Origin: Eonycteris spelaea
Lineage: Eukaryota; Chordata; Mammalia; Chiroptera; Pteropodidae
Assembly: GCA_003508835.1 (NCBI GenBank)
Contig: PUFA01000034.1
Location: 5,234,501 to 5,298,500 of the forward strand
Direction: 5' to 3'
Length of the DNA stretch: 64,000 nt
The translations under genes and the position numbers were made by a program. Below, piece by piece: positions 13,070-24,639 of this stretch (within the stretch, counting starts at the first letter, position 1; the number at the start of each line of letters is the position of its first letter). The notes under the pieces are model-generated. The model had not been told where the DNA came from and did not search any database. It saw only the letters and a program-made list of their open reading frames with translations.

Positions 13070-13200
13070 CTCAGGTTAAAAAATATTTTTGTTAAGAAGG
13101 GATGTTCTACATAATCTTGTTTAATCTCCACAACAGCTAGATAAATTGAAGCTATTATATCCTCACTTTACAAATATGAGAGCTTAACACAAAGGCATCA
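13070..13200 (-). repeat. MIR SINE fragment, minus strand
   Basis: 'ttaatctccacaacagctag' followed by 'atcctcactttacaaatatg' reads as the reverse complement of the MIR core (the 'cctatgaggtag ... ccattttacagatgagg' layout). It is highly diverged. Confidence 0.5.
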
Positions 13201-13804
13201 TAAATTGATTGCATTTATATACCTTCTTGTTCAAAAGTATATGTTGTTTCTACCACAAAGAAACAACTCTCTTAAGCATAAATTAAAAGATAAAATAATA
13301 CCTCTTGCTTTCTTTATATCCACAAGTTAGCTTGTGGTTTCCACAGGCTACCTAAAATTAAGACACTGGATCAAAAATGCCCAGTAGTAGACATTGGTAA
13401 GTTTATTTATAAATTGAATGGAAAGTTTCAAGGTCATAATGATAACAACATCACTAAGTAATTTGAAAATTATAAGCTTCTAAATGATAAAATATTTGTA
13501 CATGATTTTATTTTCCTATAAATCAACTTTATATAATGAAAATAATATGTAACATTAGCAAAATGGAGAGAAAATGTACATATGTAAACATATATCAACA
13601 AGTAGAGATAGACAATTTCTACCCAGGCTGTCCATGAAGGACAAATTCCTTGAGCTCACATATTTTCTAGTAACATAAATTCTGCATAAATCGAATCACC
13701 ACTCACATCGCCAAGACAAAACTTGTCATTGCTTGCTTTCTATCATCCTAATTAGTATGCGGACGTAGGTCCCTACAAATCTGACTGCACAATTTAAACT
13801 TTTA

Positions 13805-14055
13805 CTGGAGAAAGCTTCGTGGCTTTTGGTTACAGTCTGAATTTGCATCTTAGTTCACATCTTAGTTCTGACATGTGAACCTTGGCAAGTTACACACCTT
13901 CTCCAGGCCTTGCTTTCCTTGCCAGTAAATTATCAGTACTGAACTCATAAAATGATACTCATGATCTGACAACATCATGTGCGTTAGGAATGAAGCAAGC
14001 TGCCAGGCACAAATATTTTTCTCAATTTTAGTTATTATTAATATTGCTGGTTTCA
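13805..14055 (+). repeat. MIR SINE, plus strand
   Basis: A plus-strand MIR order is visible: 'gaccttggcaagtt'-type core ('gaaccttggcaagttacaca'), a 'ccagtaaattatcagtactg' segment, and a 3' 'agctgccaggcacaaatatt' that matches the 'gtgcctggcacatagtaa' end. Confidence 0.7.
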
Positions 14056-15690
14056 TAAGATACACAGTTGGTGGGAGGGAAAATGGATGCTGATGGCATC
14101 AGGGTCTCATTTATTATAAAATGATAAGAAGAAAATACAAAACAAAATTGCTGCTAGGTGCTACTCTGCCTTTGGTAACAGACATTCCATGTTCTCTGAT
14201 ATAATTTAATAATCACTCTCACTTGCCACCATCCCTGCATTATGAGGAAAACAGAACATGTGTCACACTGAAGTTCAGCTTCTTTCCAACACTGTGCTTT
14301 GCTGGGGGCACACCCACAGAGCATATGGCCAATGGAACATTCTCTTCTGCATTCTGCATTCTGCTCATGCATGTAAAATACATCGTGGTTTTCCCATTAC
14401 TGTTTGATCCGGTGGAGCAAAGGAAGTTGCACTCAGATCTAGCCTTCCTTTTGATTTTGCACTATCAACGTAGAAATGCAGATCTGTTCGATGGGTTTGA
14501 GCTAATGCGATACAGTATCTTTCACAGACTTATGCTGCGTTTGCTGATCCATTTGAAGTCCAATTTTTAACTGAGCCCATTTAAATCCAAATAGTAGCAA
14601 TCAGTACGAGAACTTTTGGAGGTGACAGCTATCTATCATAAGCAAAAGTTCATTTATTCCTTTTCTAAAACTGGCTTATTGGACTGTGCTCATCAAAGTC
14701 ACTTCCTGGTTAGATGCCAGTTACATAACCAGTGTCCACTTAACCAAGCCTGGCAGACCCAGGCAAATGCCTCTTCTAAATATATACTAATATGTTCAGA
14801 TATTTGCATCTGGAAGCAGGTGCAGCACTTGCTAAGGATTCCTTAACTTTGGTCTCTGGACAAGAAGACATTGCTGGTTGAGGTAAAGCAGAATAACACT
14901 TCTGGTGAACTACATATAGTATAACCAACATCTTATTACAATAAATACTAAGGCTAAAACCTCCTTAAGCCACCAATCCCTCCTTTACGAAGTACCTGCT
15001 ACTGCACTTTAGACACTAGTGGCTGTAAGTAATCCCTGAATCCGGCCTTTGATTTCCCCTCCTCACATGCACTTTGTTGACCTGGTTTGTCTTCTGCAAT
15101 GCTGAAACTATCTCCTGGGTAAATCAGATGTGTTTCCATTTACTTAAGTCTGTTTCTAATGTGTGGATTTCCTTTAATGACTCCGATGTTTTTCTTCTCT
15201 CTACTCATGGTAAATTTTTTGTAACTATTCTTTTGAAACACTGTTGGAGGGGAAATGTTTCAGTCTGACTATGCAGAAGCACTTAGACATTTATTGGCTT
15301 TGTCGGATTGAACCATATAAAGTTTCTAACACTGATCACTTTTAGCCTGAAAAATGATAATTTCATATAGTTCCACCTAATAGTTTCACTTTGTTTTGCT
15401 CTAATACATGCTTTACTTTTGACACTACATTTTAACCTACTTCGTAGGGATAGGAAGGGTGTTACTTTTCTAAGACACCCCACGTGGTCGTTATCAATCA
15501 TGTAATTGAATCGTACCTTCTCCCCTGTGCTTATTACTATGTTGGTCAAATGATCAGTATCATCATACAGGTAAGACTGGCCTCACAGACTAACCTCACC
15601 CTGCTCTGCATGAGATTTTTGTTCCATACTAATCCTCAGGTATCAATGACTTCTCTGTTTTATGTCTTCTTCATATCATTATTATTATTC
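14056..15690. other. Unassigned noncoding DNA with one 115-codon open frame
   Basis: No repeat was recognised with confidence. An open frame on the plus strand (14223-14570, 115 codons) is long for such DNA, but it begins at a non-ATG codon and matches no family I know. 14230-14570 may be an unrecognised LTR or other repeat rather than an exon. Confidence 0.35.
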
Positions 15691-15694
15691 TTGT

Positions 15695-15835
15695 AGTAGG
15701 AACTTACATAGCCCTTACTGTGTGTCAGTATTATTGTCAGTGTTTTAAATATATCAATTTATTTAAACAAATGAAGTTATCTATTATCTCAGCTAGGTGG
15801 AGGTAATGGGTGAAACATGAACTTATTTGAACTGA
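15695..15835 (-). repeat. MIR SINE fragment, minus strand
   Basis: 'cttactgtgtgtcagtatta' followed by 'ctcagctaggtggaggtaat' reads as a reverse-complement MIR. Divergence is high. Confidence 0.45.
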
Positions 15836-15964
15836 CATATGACAGAGAATGTAAGTTGAGCAGGCTCTAATTTGTGGTGTGAAAAACAATTCCCTAGTTT
15901 AAGAAATAAAATAAATGTGTACCTAGGCATATGGTTGTAAAACAGCAGAACATAAAAATAAAGA

Positions 15965-16790
15965 GTACATTTCAAAGCAACCATATTTAACATATATTAC
16001 CTATAAAGGACCAGGAATTGGATTAACAGTAGACTTTTCAAATGTAACAAATGAAAACATGGGAAACAGACAAATAGAATTAAAATGTTGAGGGAAAATA
16101 ACTGTCAACCCAAAATTCTGTAACTAATGCATCAATGAACTGTGAGAATTAAGACATTTTCAAAGATCAAGAGTATAGGAGAAAATTAGAAGTAAGGGAT
16201 TCTAACATTCTTAAACTTTTCCAGAAGGTAGAAAAAGCTTATTATCTATTTGGCTATTAAATGTAGTCACTGAGAGACTATAGAATGAATATTTAACTTC
16301 AAAAGCAGCTTAGAATTAAAAAATAGAATATATTAAATTTGATCCAGTAAAAAACTGGAAGGACAAAAAGAGAAATTAAATCGTATTAAGAAGAAAAGGA
16401 AATTGAAGAAATAAATCTCAATAGAAATGCACTAAACTCTCTTGATATTATTAAAGACTAATAATATCAGATAAGTAAATTTAGCTGTATAATGAAACAG
16501 AAAGTTGAAGGGAAAGGAATCGGAGAAGACATACCATATGAATACCTATAGGAAAAGTTGTCTGGAAAAAAAAAAAGACTATGTCTAAATGCATTAGGGA
16601 AAGCTTATGTTAAAAGAAACATTTCACAATGAAGATTTTATAGTCCTGAATTGATGCAAGTTCCTTAACTAAGCCTTAAAATACATTATGTAAAGTAAAA
16701 TAAATAAATAAATAAGAGAACGAATTATTTTTGTAAACTTTCATTATGGACATAGATAAATATGACATACCTCTCTCAAAAATGATAAAA
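15965..16790 (+). repeat. HAL1/L1M ORF1-region remnant
   Basis: The plus strand contains 'aaaataactgtcaacccaaa' and 'gacattttcaaagatcaaga', words of the HAL1/L1 ORF1-downstream region, and near its end 'gaaaagttgtctggaaaaaa'. There is no open frame and decay is extensive. A (TAAA)n stretch lies at about 16695-16715. Confidence 0.6.
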
Positions 16791-17059
16791 TACAAACAAA
16801 TTAATATATACAGATTTGAACTTTGTCATTAAAATGCATGGTACATACCCTAAAACCAGTGAATTCTTTTCAAGCACACATGGAAAATTCACATATCATG
16901 AATATGTGACCAGAATCACAGGAAAGATATTTTTCTGACACAAGGCAATAAAATTAGATATCAATATATTTAATATACCTAAAAACATTTTTTTAGAAAA
17001 ATTATCAATTCTAAGTTATGCATCCATTAAAAGGAAAACTATAAAATATTTATAAGATA

Positions 17060-17384
17060 ATGATGACTCCCATCTTTACATCTCCCACTGGACTGTTACT
17101 TCCGAATTGGACACTTGTGCACACAATGACTACTCATCATCTCAAACCAGACTGCCTAATATGACATTTTAAATTTAACAGGTCTATAATGTCTTTCCAA
17201 ACTCACTCCATCTACAGTTTTCTCCATCTCATTTATGACCAGCCAATCTTTTCACTTTCTGAAGTCAAGAATCTTAGTCATCATTAATTTCTCTCACACA
17301 CACCCATGGCAATCTGTCTACAAATCCTATAGGCTCATCTTCAAGACAGTAGCAGAATCTGGCCCTGTACTTTTCCATCGATCC

Positions 17385-17447
<63 letters not shown>

Positions 17448-18035
17448 ACCACCCCACAAAGGACTCCACACTGGAATGTTGCAAAAGTTATGAAAGGTCT
17501 CCTGCTTTTATCCTTGATGCTCTATAGTCTCTCTCGACACAGCGCTCAGGAGATTTTTCAGCTTGAAGATCACATCACCTCACTCCTCTGCTCAACACCC
17601 TCCAATGCTCAACCCCTGTCTCTCTCAGAATAAAAGTCCCAGGCCTTACAGGGGACTACAAGGCCTTGCACGAATACTCCGTGGCTCCCATTACCCCTCT
17701 TATTTCCTCTTTTCTCTTCCTCCCTCATTCGGCTGTAGCCTCACTGGCCTCATTACTATTCTTAGAGCATAGGAGATGTTTTTCTATTGCCGAAACTCTG
17801 AAATCCCCACTCCTTTTGTCTGGAATGATCTTCCCCTAATATCACAAGACTCATTCTCTCTCCCTTGAGTCAAATACCATTTTTTCTATGAACCTCCTTT
17901 GTCACCTTGAAACTTCAAATTTATAACCTGTCCAATCCAGGCATCCTACTTTGTTCACCATACGTTCCACTGTGATCATGGGGTTTTGATATCTTGTTCA
18001 TATCTTCCTTTCTATGTTTTTTGCAGGAAAAAAAA
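17060..18035 (+). repeat. L2 LINE 3' region, plus strand
   Basis: A long L2 segment in order: 'catctttacatctcccactg', 'aatctgtctacaaatcctat', 'tcacctcactcctctgctca', 'acaccctccaatgctcaacc', 'aggccttacaggggactaca', 'tgtctggaatgatcttcccc'. A 58-bp (AC)n is embedded at 17387-17444. It is a diverged, non-coding relic. Confidence 0.8.
17387..17444. repeat. (AC)n microsatellite
   Basis: Twenty-nine perfect AC units inside an L2. They account for a poly-His-Thr stretch in the overlapping open frame. Confidence 0.98.
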
Positions 18036-18530
18036 AGTATGCATATCGTTCATTGCTAAATAATGCCTTTAAGAAAAAATAGGTTTTAATATTTTCTCAT
18101 AGCTAAAACTTTATTGAAAAGAAATTTATCAAGTTGTTCTATCTTAACTTCTGTTTTTAGGAAAAGTACAGTCATTATTTTGACAGAATGTATTATTTCT
18201 AAATAAAATTTTAATTGGAATTATTGTTATATATTTATATATAGATTTCATCATGCGTACATTTTCAGTAATTTAAGCTACAGTTAATTACAAGCATAAC
18301 TCACGTTGTCCAGTTTTGAATAGACAGTCCCAACTCGAAAGGACTCCAACACATAGAATGAAATGTAACTGGGAACCCCTGTAATACAGCTATGAAGGGT
18401 GCTCCCTGGTGTGTGCAATAATTTGTATCTTTGTTTACACATTAGTGAAAGTAGCTTAAATAGATTAAACTATGGGTCCCAATTATCGACTTCTTCATAA
18501 CACAATGATTCATCCGTAAGTACTCAATAG
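18036..18530. other. Unassigned noncoding DNA
   Basis: Nothing recognisable apart from AT-rich sequence. Confidence 0.4.
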
Positions 18531-18539
18531 CATCACAGT

Positions 18540-18880
18540 GGCCAGAGTGCACACCTGTCACTGACTTCGGCTTTGGCCATGTGATCGTGATTCCTTTGGC
18601 GTTTGGGTTGTCCGTGAATGAGCCATGGGGAAAGGCTTTGAAATGAGTTGTGTGGTTAGTTAGTCTTTTGCTTTCCTACCTTTTGATACATGCAGCATCT
18701 GGTGCAAGAAAGATGACAAACCTGTGGCACTGGCCTCGATGACACAACCCACAGCTTGGAGCCAAGCCCCGCGGAGCCCAACCTAGATCAGCCAAATCCA
18801 AGATGACACATATTTTTATTGTTGCTAATAATGAGTTTTGTGGCAGTTTGCTACAGCATTAATATGACAATTGCTGACTG
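18540..18880 (+). repeat. Probable LTR-like remnant
   Basis: The end 'agttttgtggcagtttgcta' preceded by 'ttgttgctaataatgagttt' resembles the 3' end of MLT-type LTRs ('ttgttttaagccactaagtt ... ttgttacagcag'). The upstream part ('gagcccaacctagatcagcc') also looks repeat-derived. The family is uncertain. Confidence 0.35.
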
Positions 18881-19009
18881 TTAAGTTGGCTTATAAATGA
18901 AACAGTCAAATTATATAAGAAATGTGTTTGTGGCCTGTTTGATGTGAAGGTTATATTATTCTGAGGTTCCCCAAAGTTTATACGTATCATTCCTGCTCTC
19001 ATAATGTTC

Positions 19010-19245
19010 CTTTTTTTAATCGAATGAACATTCTTTTAGCATTTTCTAGGTTCCAGGACTCATGCCAGTTTCTGGGGAGACAGAGATGAATGAGGCATCA
19101 TTACTAACCTCAAGGAGTGTATATGTAATTAAGAGAGAGATCAGTAACACAACTGTGGAAAAGTCAGATGATAAAAGCATTTTACAAAGAGCCCTACACA
19201 AAGATAACAAGCTCATCTGATGTGTAGTAAGGCCGTGTAAAGGGT
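19010..19245 (-). repeat. L2 LINE 3' end, minus strand
   Basis: 'ttttagcattttctaggttc', then 'ggggagacagagatgaatga' and 'ctaacctcaaggagtgtata' read as the reverse complement of an L2 3' end. Confidence 0.6.
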
Positions 19246-20025
19246 AGTCTGTGACTATGGATCTAAACTTTGACCCACACAGAAACTAGTCCATGAGTAT
19301 GAGAAAGGGAGCCGTGATTCTGGCCTCTCCTCAGCACCACCCTGCAAGGAACTGGACCCATGACACTCAGCCCTCCAGCAACCTCACTTATTCAGAATGC
19401 AAATAACACCCAGGAAGTGATTTTTTAAAAAAACTCCTAGTAAATAAAATAGATGGGTCAAATTCCATGCACTGAAGTTCATATATTTTACTCGTAATAT
19501 TTACTCTGAGACTCTCCAATAGAATGTATTCACTTTAATCAGGTGCAAATCTCACAGCAGTATCTTAGGTAGTTGAATAGCATGCTTTCAGGTGGAATAG
19601 TGAATGCAGGCATATGTAAAATTGGAATCTAAAAATAAAATTAAGGTAAGGGCCACTCTATGGACCCATTGATTTAGTGTGATTTGAGGAGGAGAAATAG
19701 AGTGATCCTATAATAGAAAAACCGTACGTTGGAATTAAAATTAAAAACAGCAGGTTCTGTGACAGGCAGGGATGACTTTAGCTTGTTGAGGGAACTAACC
19801 CTATAAGAGTGCCGCTTATTGGTGACATTCTTTAGAGGACTGTGGTCTGACCACTGATATTTCACTTGCCTCTTTTGCTGTTTCATCAAACCTTTCCTCA
19901 GCATTATCTCACTAACACTGATAAACATTGTTTGAAGAGACGCCCTTGGCTCTGTCATCCTCCCTCCCCACTGTCCTTCTTCACTTGAAGGTCAACTGGG
20001 CCACATCCTTGATGTGTCTCTTTAC
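19246..20025. other. Unassigned noncoding DNA
   Basis: No gene or repeat called. Confidence 0.4.
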
Positions 20026-20029
20026 AGAT

Positions 20030-20165
20030 TTACTGTTTTATTTTTTCTCAGCTTAAATTTCTCGTACGTAGAATGGAAATAGTAAAGCTTACCTTGCAGA
20101 GTTACGTCAAGGATTATATATACACAGGCACTACGCTAATCACAGTAATCTGCCACATGGAGTGA
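20030..20165 (+). repeat. MIR SINE fragment, plus strand
   Basis: 'cagcttaaatttctcgtacg' followed by 'tagaatggaaatagtaaagc' and 'ttaccttgcagagttacgtc' follows the MIR 'cctcatctgtaaaatgggga ... cctcatagggtt' layout. Confidence 0.6.
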
Positions 20166-21550
20166 GCAGATGAATAAGATAAATTTAATTTGAGTAGCAA
20201 GGTTTTTCAAGCACAAGCCATCATCTATGGAAAATATTAAATGCAGCAACCTTGCCAAATATTAAATTATTCTACTGTAAAAATAGTAGAAATGTATACT
20301 GTGGCATATTTAACTTCTATAGCGAAGTTACCAAAACCTTCACGATCAATCATCGTCTTCAGCTAATATACAGTATTTCAAAAAATGGCAGTATCTTGAT
20401 TTTGTCAGCACCTTCAAATCTAAATTAGAGTATTTCTAGAATAACATTTTTTTTTTCACATGCACAAGTTGAGGCAAAAGGAGATCAGCGTTTGTTGTAG
20501 CTTTTGTAACTTCAGCAGCAGGGTGTTTGGCCTGATTTGTTTCATTATCTCAATGCTATTGACTGCCATGCTTATCAAAGGCCTTCATTACAGAGGAGGA
20601 ATACATGATTCACAGTCGATAAGAAAGAAAGTAAACCGCTTTCCTGAGCAATGAGCAATGATAAGGTCTGATTGAGGAACATCAGCTGTAATTATGGAAT
20701 CCTTTTTAGGCATAATTGTAACTGTGAGAGATTTGTTCTCTGACCACAATTTGCTTTTGTTCATGAGATAAATTATCACTCGTTCAACAGCTAAGGTGTT
20801 CATTGTGTTTTGTCTTGATTTGCCATGTGATTAAGAACTCAACCTAATTTGTAGTTGTTTCTATTTCACTTAGCTCATACTGAGGAAGAGTGAATGTTAC
20901 TTTCTTTTGGACACTGTTCCCATTGAGGAGTTTTAGGGACTGATAACTGCCATTCACGTGGCGTGAAAAAAACAAGCTTTCAATCTGGAATGAAATATAT
21001 TTGGGTTAGGGACTCCTTTAAAATTAGTAATGGCAAAGGTAGGGCAAGTTAGAGTCAAATGATCAGTATTCTGTTTTGAAATCATTGTTATTCAAATATC
21101 AAGGTGGCCAGCCAATCACTTATTACCTCGATTTATACAATTTAGACAAAAATTGCCAAGTGCAGAATGTCTGTTATAATAAACTTTCCAACTAATCTAG
21201 GATTTTTCCACCCTTCATGATGAAATGAAACTCCAAATTCACATCACAGGAGTTCTCTAGGGAATGGCATATAAAAGTATGACGTAGGCAGGAAGTATGC
21301 TACATCCCACAGAAATCTTCCTCCGAAATCTCAAGTCATTTTTTAAACCACACTTAATTTTGTCATGTCGGTTAATTAAAGTTGCATGCCCTCTTGCTGG
21401 ATCTCGTGTTTCTCATAAAACGCTTTGTGAGTACAATCAGCAACCAATTATGAGGCAATTATCTCACTACAGGAATTTTTCACTACAGGAAAATATAGGA
21501 CATGAAATCATCACTACTTTGTGGTTTTAAACTGCTTTCCCCACCACCCT
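20166..21550. other. Repeat-poor noncoding DNA
   Basis: No repeats recognised. 20440-20880 has mixed composition and TAATTA/ATTAG-type homeodomain-like words and could be conserved noncoding sequence, which cannot be tested here. Confidence 0.35.
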
Positions 21551-21553
21551 GTA

Positions 21554-21554
<1 letters not shown>

Positions 21555-21590
<36 letters not shown>

Positions 21591-21602
21591 ACACACACAC
21601 AA
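21555..21602. repeat. (CA)n microsatellite
   Basis: About 23 CA units with a single interruption ('cacacc') near 21600. Confidence 0.97.
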
Positions 21603-21835
21603 CCTGACTGCAGCACCTTGGAGATGGAGGGATTTTGAAAACACTCCTATTTAGGTCAGCTCTTCTCACCAGGGTAATTAGCTTCCAATATCCCAGCAGA
21701 CTCAGGTATATTGCAGAATTTCTATTCTGTCTAACCATATGAGTTAGATATAGACTTTTCCTTACAAATTTCTATTTTTACTTTCTCATTACCAATGTAA
21801 AAAATTTCCTCCTTTAGGAATGAAATATAGGATGT

Positions 21836-21908
21836 GGTTCCACAGTGTAGCAGTTAGCATGTCCGCTTTACATGCAGAAGGTCCTGGGTTCATGCCCCAG
21901 TGGAGCCA
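21836..21908 (+). pseudogene. tRNA-Val(TAC)-like module of the SINE
   Basis: This is the left monomer of the element. It covers a full tRNA length, but substitutions in the D arm and in the T loop (loss of the GGTTCGA core) argue against a working tRNA. The immediately following linker and 5S unit show that it is part of a retroposon, not a tRNA gene. Confidence 0.75.
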
Positions 21909-21916
21909 TGACCATG

Positions 21917-22030
21917 GTCTATGGCCATGCCGCCCTGAACAAGCTTGATGTCTGGTCTCAGAAGCTAAGCAGGGTTGAGCCTGGTTAGTACTTGGATGGG
22001 AGATCACCTAGGAAGACCAGGTGCTATAGG
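21917..22030 (+). pseudogene. 5S rRNA-like module of the SINE
   Basis: It starts 'gtctatggccatgccgccct' and ends 'accaggtgctatagg', the two ends of mammalian 5S rRNA. The A box and C box region is the best preserved part, as expected if the pol III internal promoter was under selection. It is not a functional 5S gene: there is a 3-base deletion and no T-run terminator directly after it. Confidence 0.85.
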
Positions 22031-22154
22031 TATAAATAATAATGATAAAAGAAATGAAATGTTGCTTATTAGATGTCAGTTGAAAAGTTGGACCTTCAAA
22101 TATTTTCCAATATGACTATGGAGAAGTCTGTTTTTTTCAAGTATGAGGTATTAC

Positions 22155-22320
22155 TATTTTATGTCTTTTTATTGAGGTATAATTATATAAACATTATATT
22201 AGTTTCAGGTATGCAACATAACGATTTGATATTTGTATACATTTTGAAATGATCACCACAATAAGTCTAGTGACTATCTGTTAACACCTAGGAATTCATA
22301 TTTTAATTATTGCAGAGTGT
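22155..22320 (-). repeat. L1 (L1MA/L1MB-type) 3' UTR fragment, minus strand
   Basis: 'tttttattgaggtataatta', 'attagtttcaggtatgcaac' and 'gatcaccacaataagtctag' follow the reverse complement of the L1MA/L1MB 3' UTR. Confidence 0.8.
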
Positions 22321-22324
22321 CTGA

Positions 22325-22765
22325 AAATCAGTATTTTAATATCAAAATTTAAAAAGATCTAATATATGATAGTTTAATTTATTCAAACAATAAATTAGAA
22401 ATGGAAATTCATTTTTAAATAGCTCAATAGCCAATATCTCTGTACATGTCTTTATGAGTCAATAAATCTGTAATTAATGTATAGAATTTCTTTGTTCTTA
22501 GATAATATGAGAAAATTTTTATTTTTAATAAGTATACTTCATTCACATTTGTAACTGACGTGATCATTATAACTTTTGCACATTTTTCTCTTTTCTCTGC
22601 TTTTAGCCCCATCTATTAATATTGCTTTAGCATTTTTTGCATTTTGCCACATTGGTAGATTAGAACCATTTTATTTTGACACTAAATATTTAACCTGTCA
22701 TGCTAGTTTACATTTTAAAAATCTCAAGATTTTATTTATTTATTTTTTTACAGTTCAGCACTGTC
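22325..22765. other. Unassigned AT-rich noncoding DNA
   Basis: Nothing recognised. Confidence 0.4.
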
Positions 22766-22769
22766 ACAT

Positions 22770-23225
22770 TATTCTCTCACTTAAAGCACCCCAAAGGCTT
22801 TCCAGCAAAGCAGGAAGAAAACCGGGTCCCTCTCCATGACTCGCACAGCCCTGCGTGACCTCAGCAGCCGGCTTCTCTCATCTCATCTCCTGTCCCACTC
22901 TTCACTGGCTCCGGCCACGCTGGACTCCTCCCTGATTTTAAACCTTTTCAAGCAATTTCCTGCTGCCCTTTGCAATACAAAACTCAGAATCTCAGTTTAA
23001 ATACCATCCCTCCTGACCAGTGTCCCTGGCCACCAAATCTCAAGTGGCCCATCACGATGCGCCTCTATCCCGTCAGCCAATTTTATTTCTCGGGGCTGCC
23101 TTTTTTCATTGACCCTTCCCTCATGTCAGTGTTCTATGTCACAACGTGGCCTTAGTCCCTCCAATACAGGGTCTTGTTTACCATTTTACTGCACACTTTC
23201 AGTGTAGCCAGTCAGTAACATTTAT
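22770..23225 (+). repeat. L2 LINE 3' region, plus strand
   Basis: 'aaagcaccccaaaggctttc', 'cagccggcttctctcatctc', 'actggctccggccacgctgg' and 'cattttactgcacactttca' follow L2 order on the plus strand. Confidence 0.75.
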
Positions 23226-24635
23226 GCAAATAAGGGCGTAAATGAGCACTCACAAGGTGGGCGTCCAGGACCTGATGTCCACATCCACACTGATCGTAAT
23301 GCTAGCTGGCGACTCCGAAGTTGCTGCTGGAAAAGTAGCCTGTTGAAAAAGATTAGGATTATGGTAAATCTACTTTTATTTGCCCAGTACATTGATGGAC
23401 TGAGGAACATACAAAATATATAACTCATCTCTCTACAGTATTATATATTACACTGAAATAAACAAACAAAAAAACACAAAATAAATCCTGAAGCCTTATC
23501 AGAAAAGACTTCAGGGAAACCCATGGCCCAAATACATGAGCGACCATAAGTGTTTTTCCAGAAAAACTGTTTACCCCTGTTTTAATTGCAAACATACGTT
23601 GATTGTCCCTTCAAACCAGTGAAATATCTCAGAAACACTAGTATTTTATATTATAAACAATATACTCAGACTTCTCAAGTCTAAAGATGGTTCAAATATT
23701 TTTGAACCTATGAATCCAGATTTGACTTACAAAATTTGACAAGGTATCTGGATTTTCACTAGTGTTCTGGGTGTGGATTTAGCAAATAAAAATAAAGGAT
23801 ATCTAGTTAAATTTATGTTTGAGTCTCAAGTAAACAACAACAACAAAATAGTATAAGTATGTTCCATGTAAAATTTGGAACACTTGCAATAAATCCGTTT
23901 GCTCTTTATCTAAGGTTCAGATTCAGCTGGACATCTTGCATTTTATCTGGCAACTTGACTAAGGACCAGTGCTAAGCAGTATCTCCTCTAATTGGTGCAC
24001 TTAGAATACCTGTCCTATTTATAAAGCACAGCAGGTTAGCATTTCGTTCTCTCTGCCTTAGCCTTCCTGACTATAAAAGAATAGATTCACCGAGTGCCTT
24101 GGGCTCTGTGTCTTCATGCGCGCTCTGACCCTTAGTTCAACAGTGAAGCTGGCCCAAGATGTGGAATGCACATTCATACATTCCGCATCCATGTCTGTTT
24201 TCATAAACAATACATATTTTTTTCTCGAAATCTTCTGAGACTCTATTAAAAATCACTTAGTTACATCAGTCATCAAACAAACTGCTCTTTACTCAGTTAT
24301 CCAGTTAAAAATCCAAAGTGTTTTAAGAGATACACTAGTGGGAAATGTTTTATGCTTCTCAAACAGTATAAAATATCCCATAAATCTGGATGGGACATAA
24401 AACATGGCCGCACTAGGGAGTTGTCTCATTCATGTGCAGTGTGAGGTGGACATTTTCACTCGCAGGCAGAGATTTTCACGCACTGGGGAATATGATTGCT
24501 TTATGCTGTGTTTATTGTTAATGATCATGTTCCTCGTTTGCAAACTCAATTCCTTTTTCTGGCTTGGCATTACAGTCAGAAAAAAGGAAATAAAATGAGA
24601 GCCTTTCAGATTTCTGCTAATAAACATATAACTAT
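23226..24635. other. Unassigned noncoding DNA
   Basis: No gene. 23918-23960 resembles 753-795 (shared unnamed ancient repeat). Confidence 0.4.
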
Positions 24636-24639
24636 ACCT

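Larger units (their letters stand above)
21836..22062 (+). mobile_element. Hybrid tRNA/5S rRNA SINE (MEG-TR-like)
   Basis: Three parts are visible. (1) 21836-21908: 73 bases that align end to end with tRNA-Val(TAC), starting 'ggttcca', with a TAC anticodon region 'gctttacatgc' and a 3' end 'cca'; I count about 10 differences from the tRNA as I remember it. The B box is altered (GGTTCAT for GGTTCGA). (2) An 8-base linker, 21909-21916. (3) 21917-22030: a 5S rRNA-like unit, about 114 of 121 bases, with the internal control region almost intact ('aagctaagcagggttgagcc', then 'ggttagtacttggatgggag') and a 3-base gap in the first half. An A-rich tail follows, with a weak possible duplication ('aatgaaat' at 21819-21826 and 22053-22060). 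Hybrid tRNA/5S SINEs are known from megabats. It would be transcribed by RNA polymerase III and mobilised by L1 proteins. Confidence 0.85.

Noticed and set aside
17235..17633. A 132-codon plus-strand frame with a His-Thr repeat
   Set aside because: It is translation of the (AC)n microsatellite and L2 sequence.
21836..21908. A functional tRNA-Val gene
   Set aside because: The B box core is changed, the D arm has several substitutions, and it is directly joined to a 5S-like unit as in a SINE.
21917..22030. A functional 5S rRNA gene
   Set aside because: It has a 3-base deletion, several substitutions and no T-run terminator, and it lies inside the SINE.
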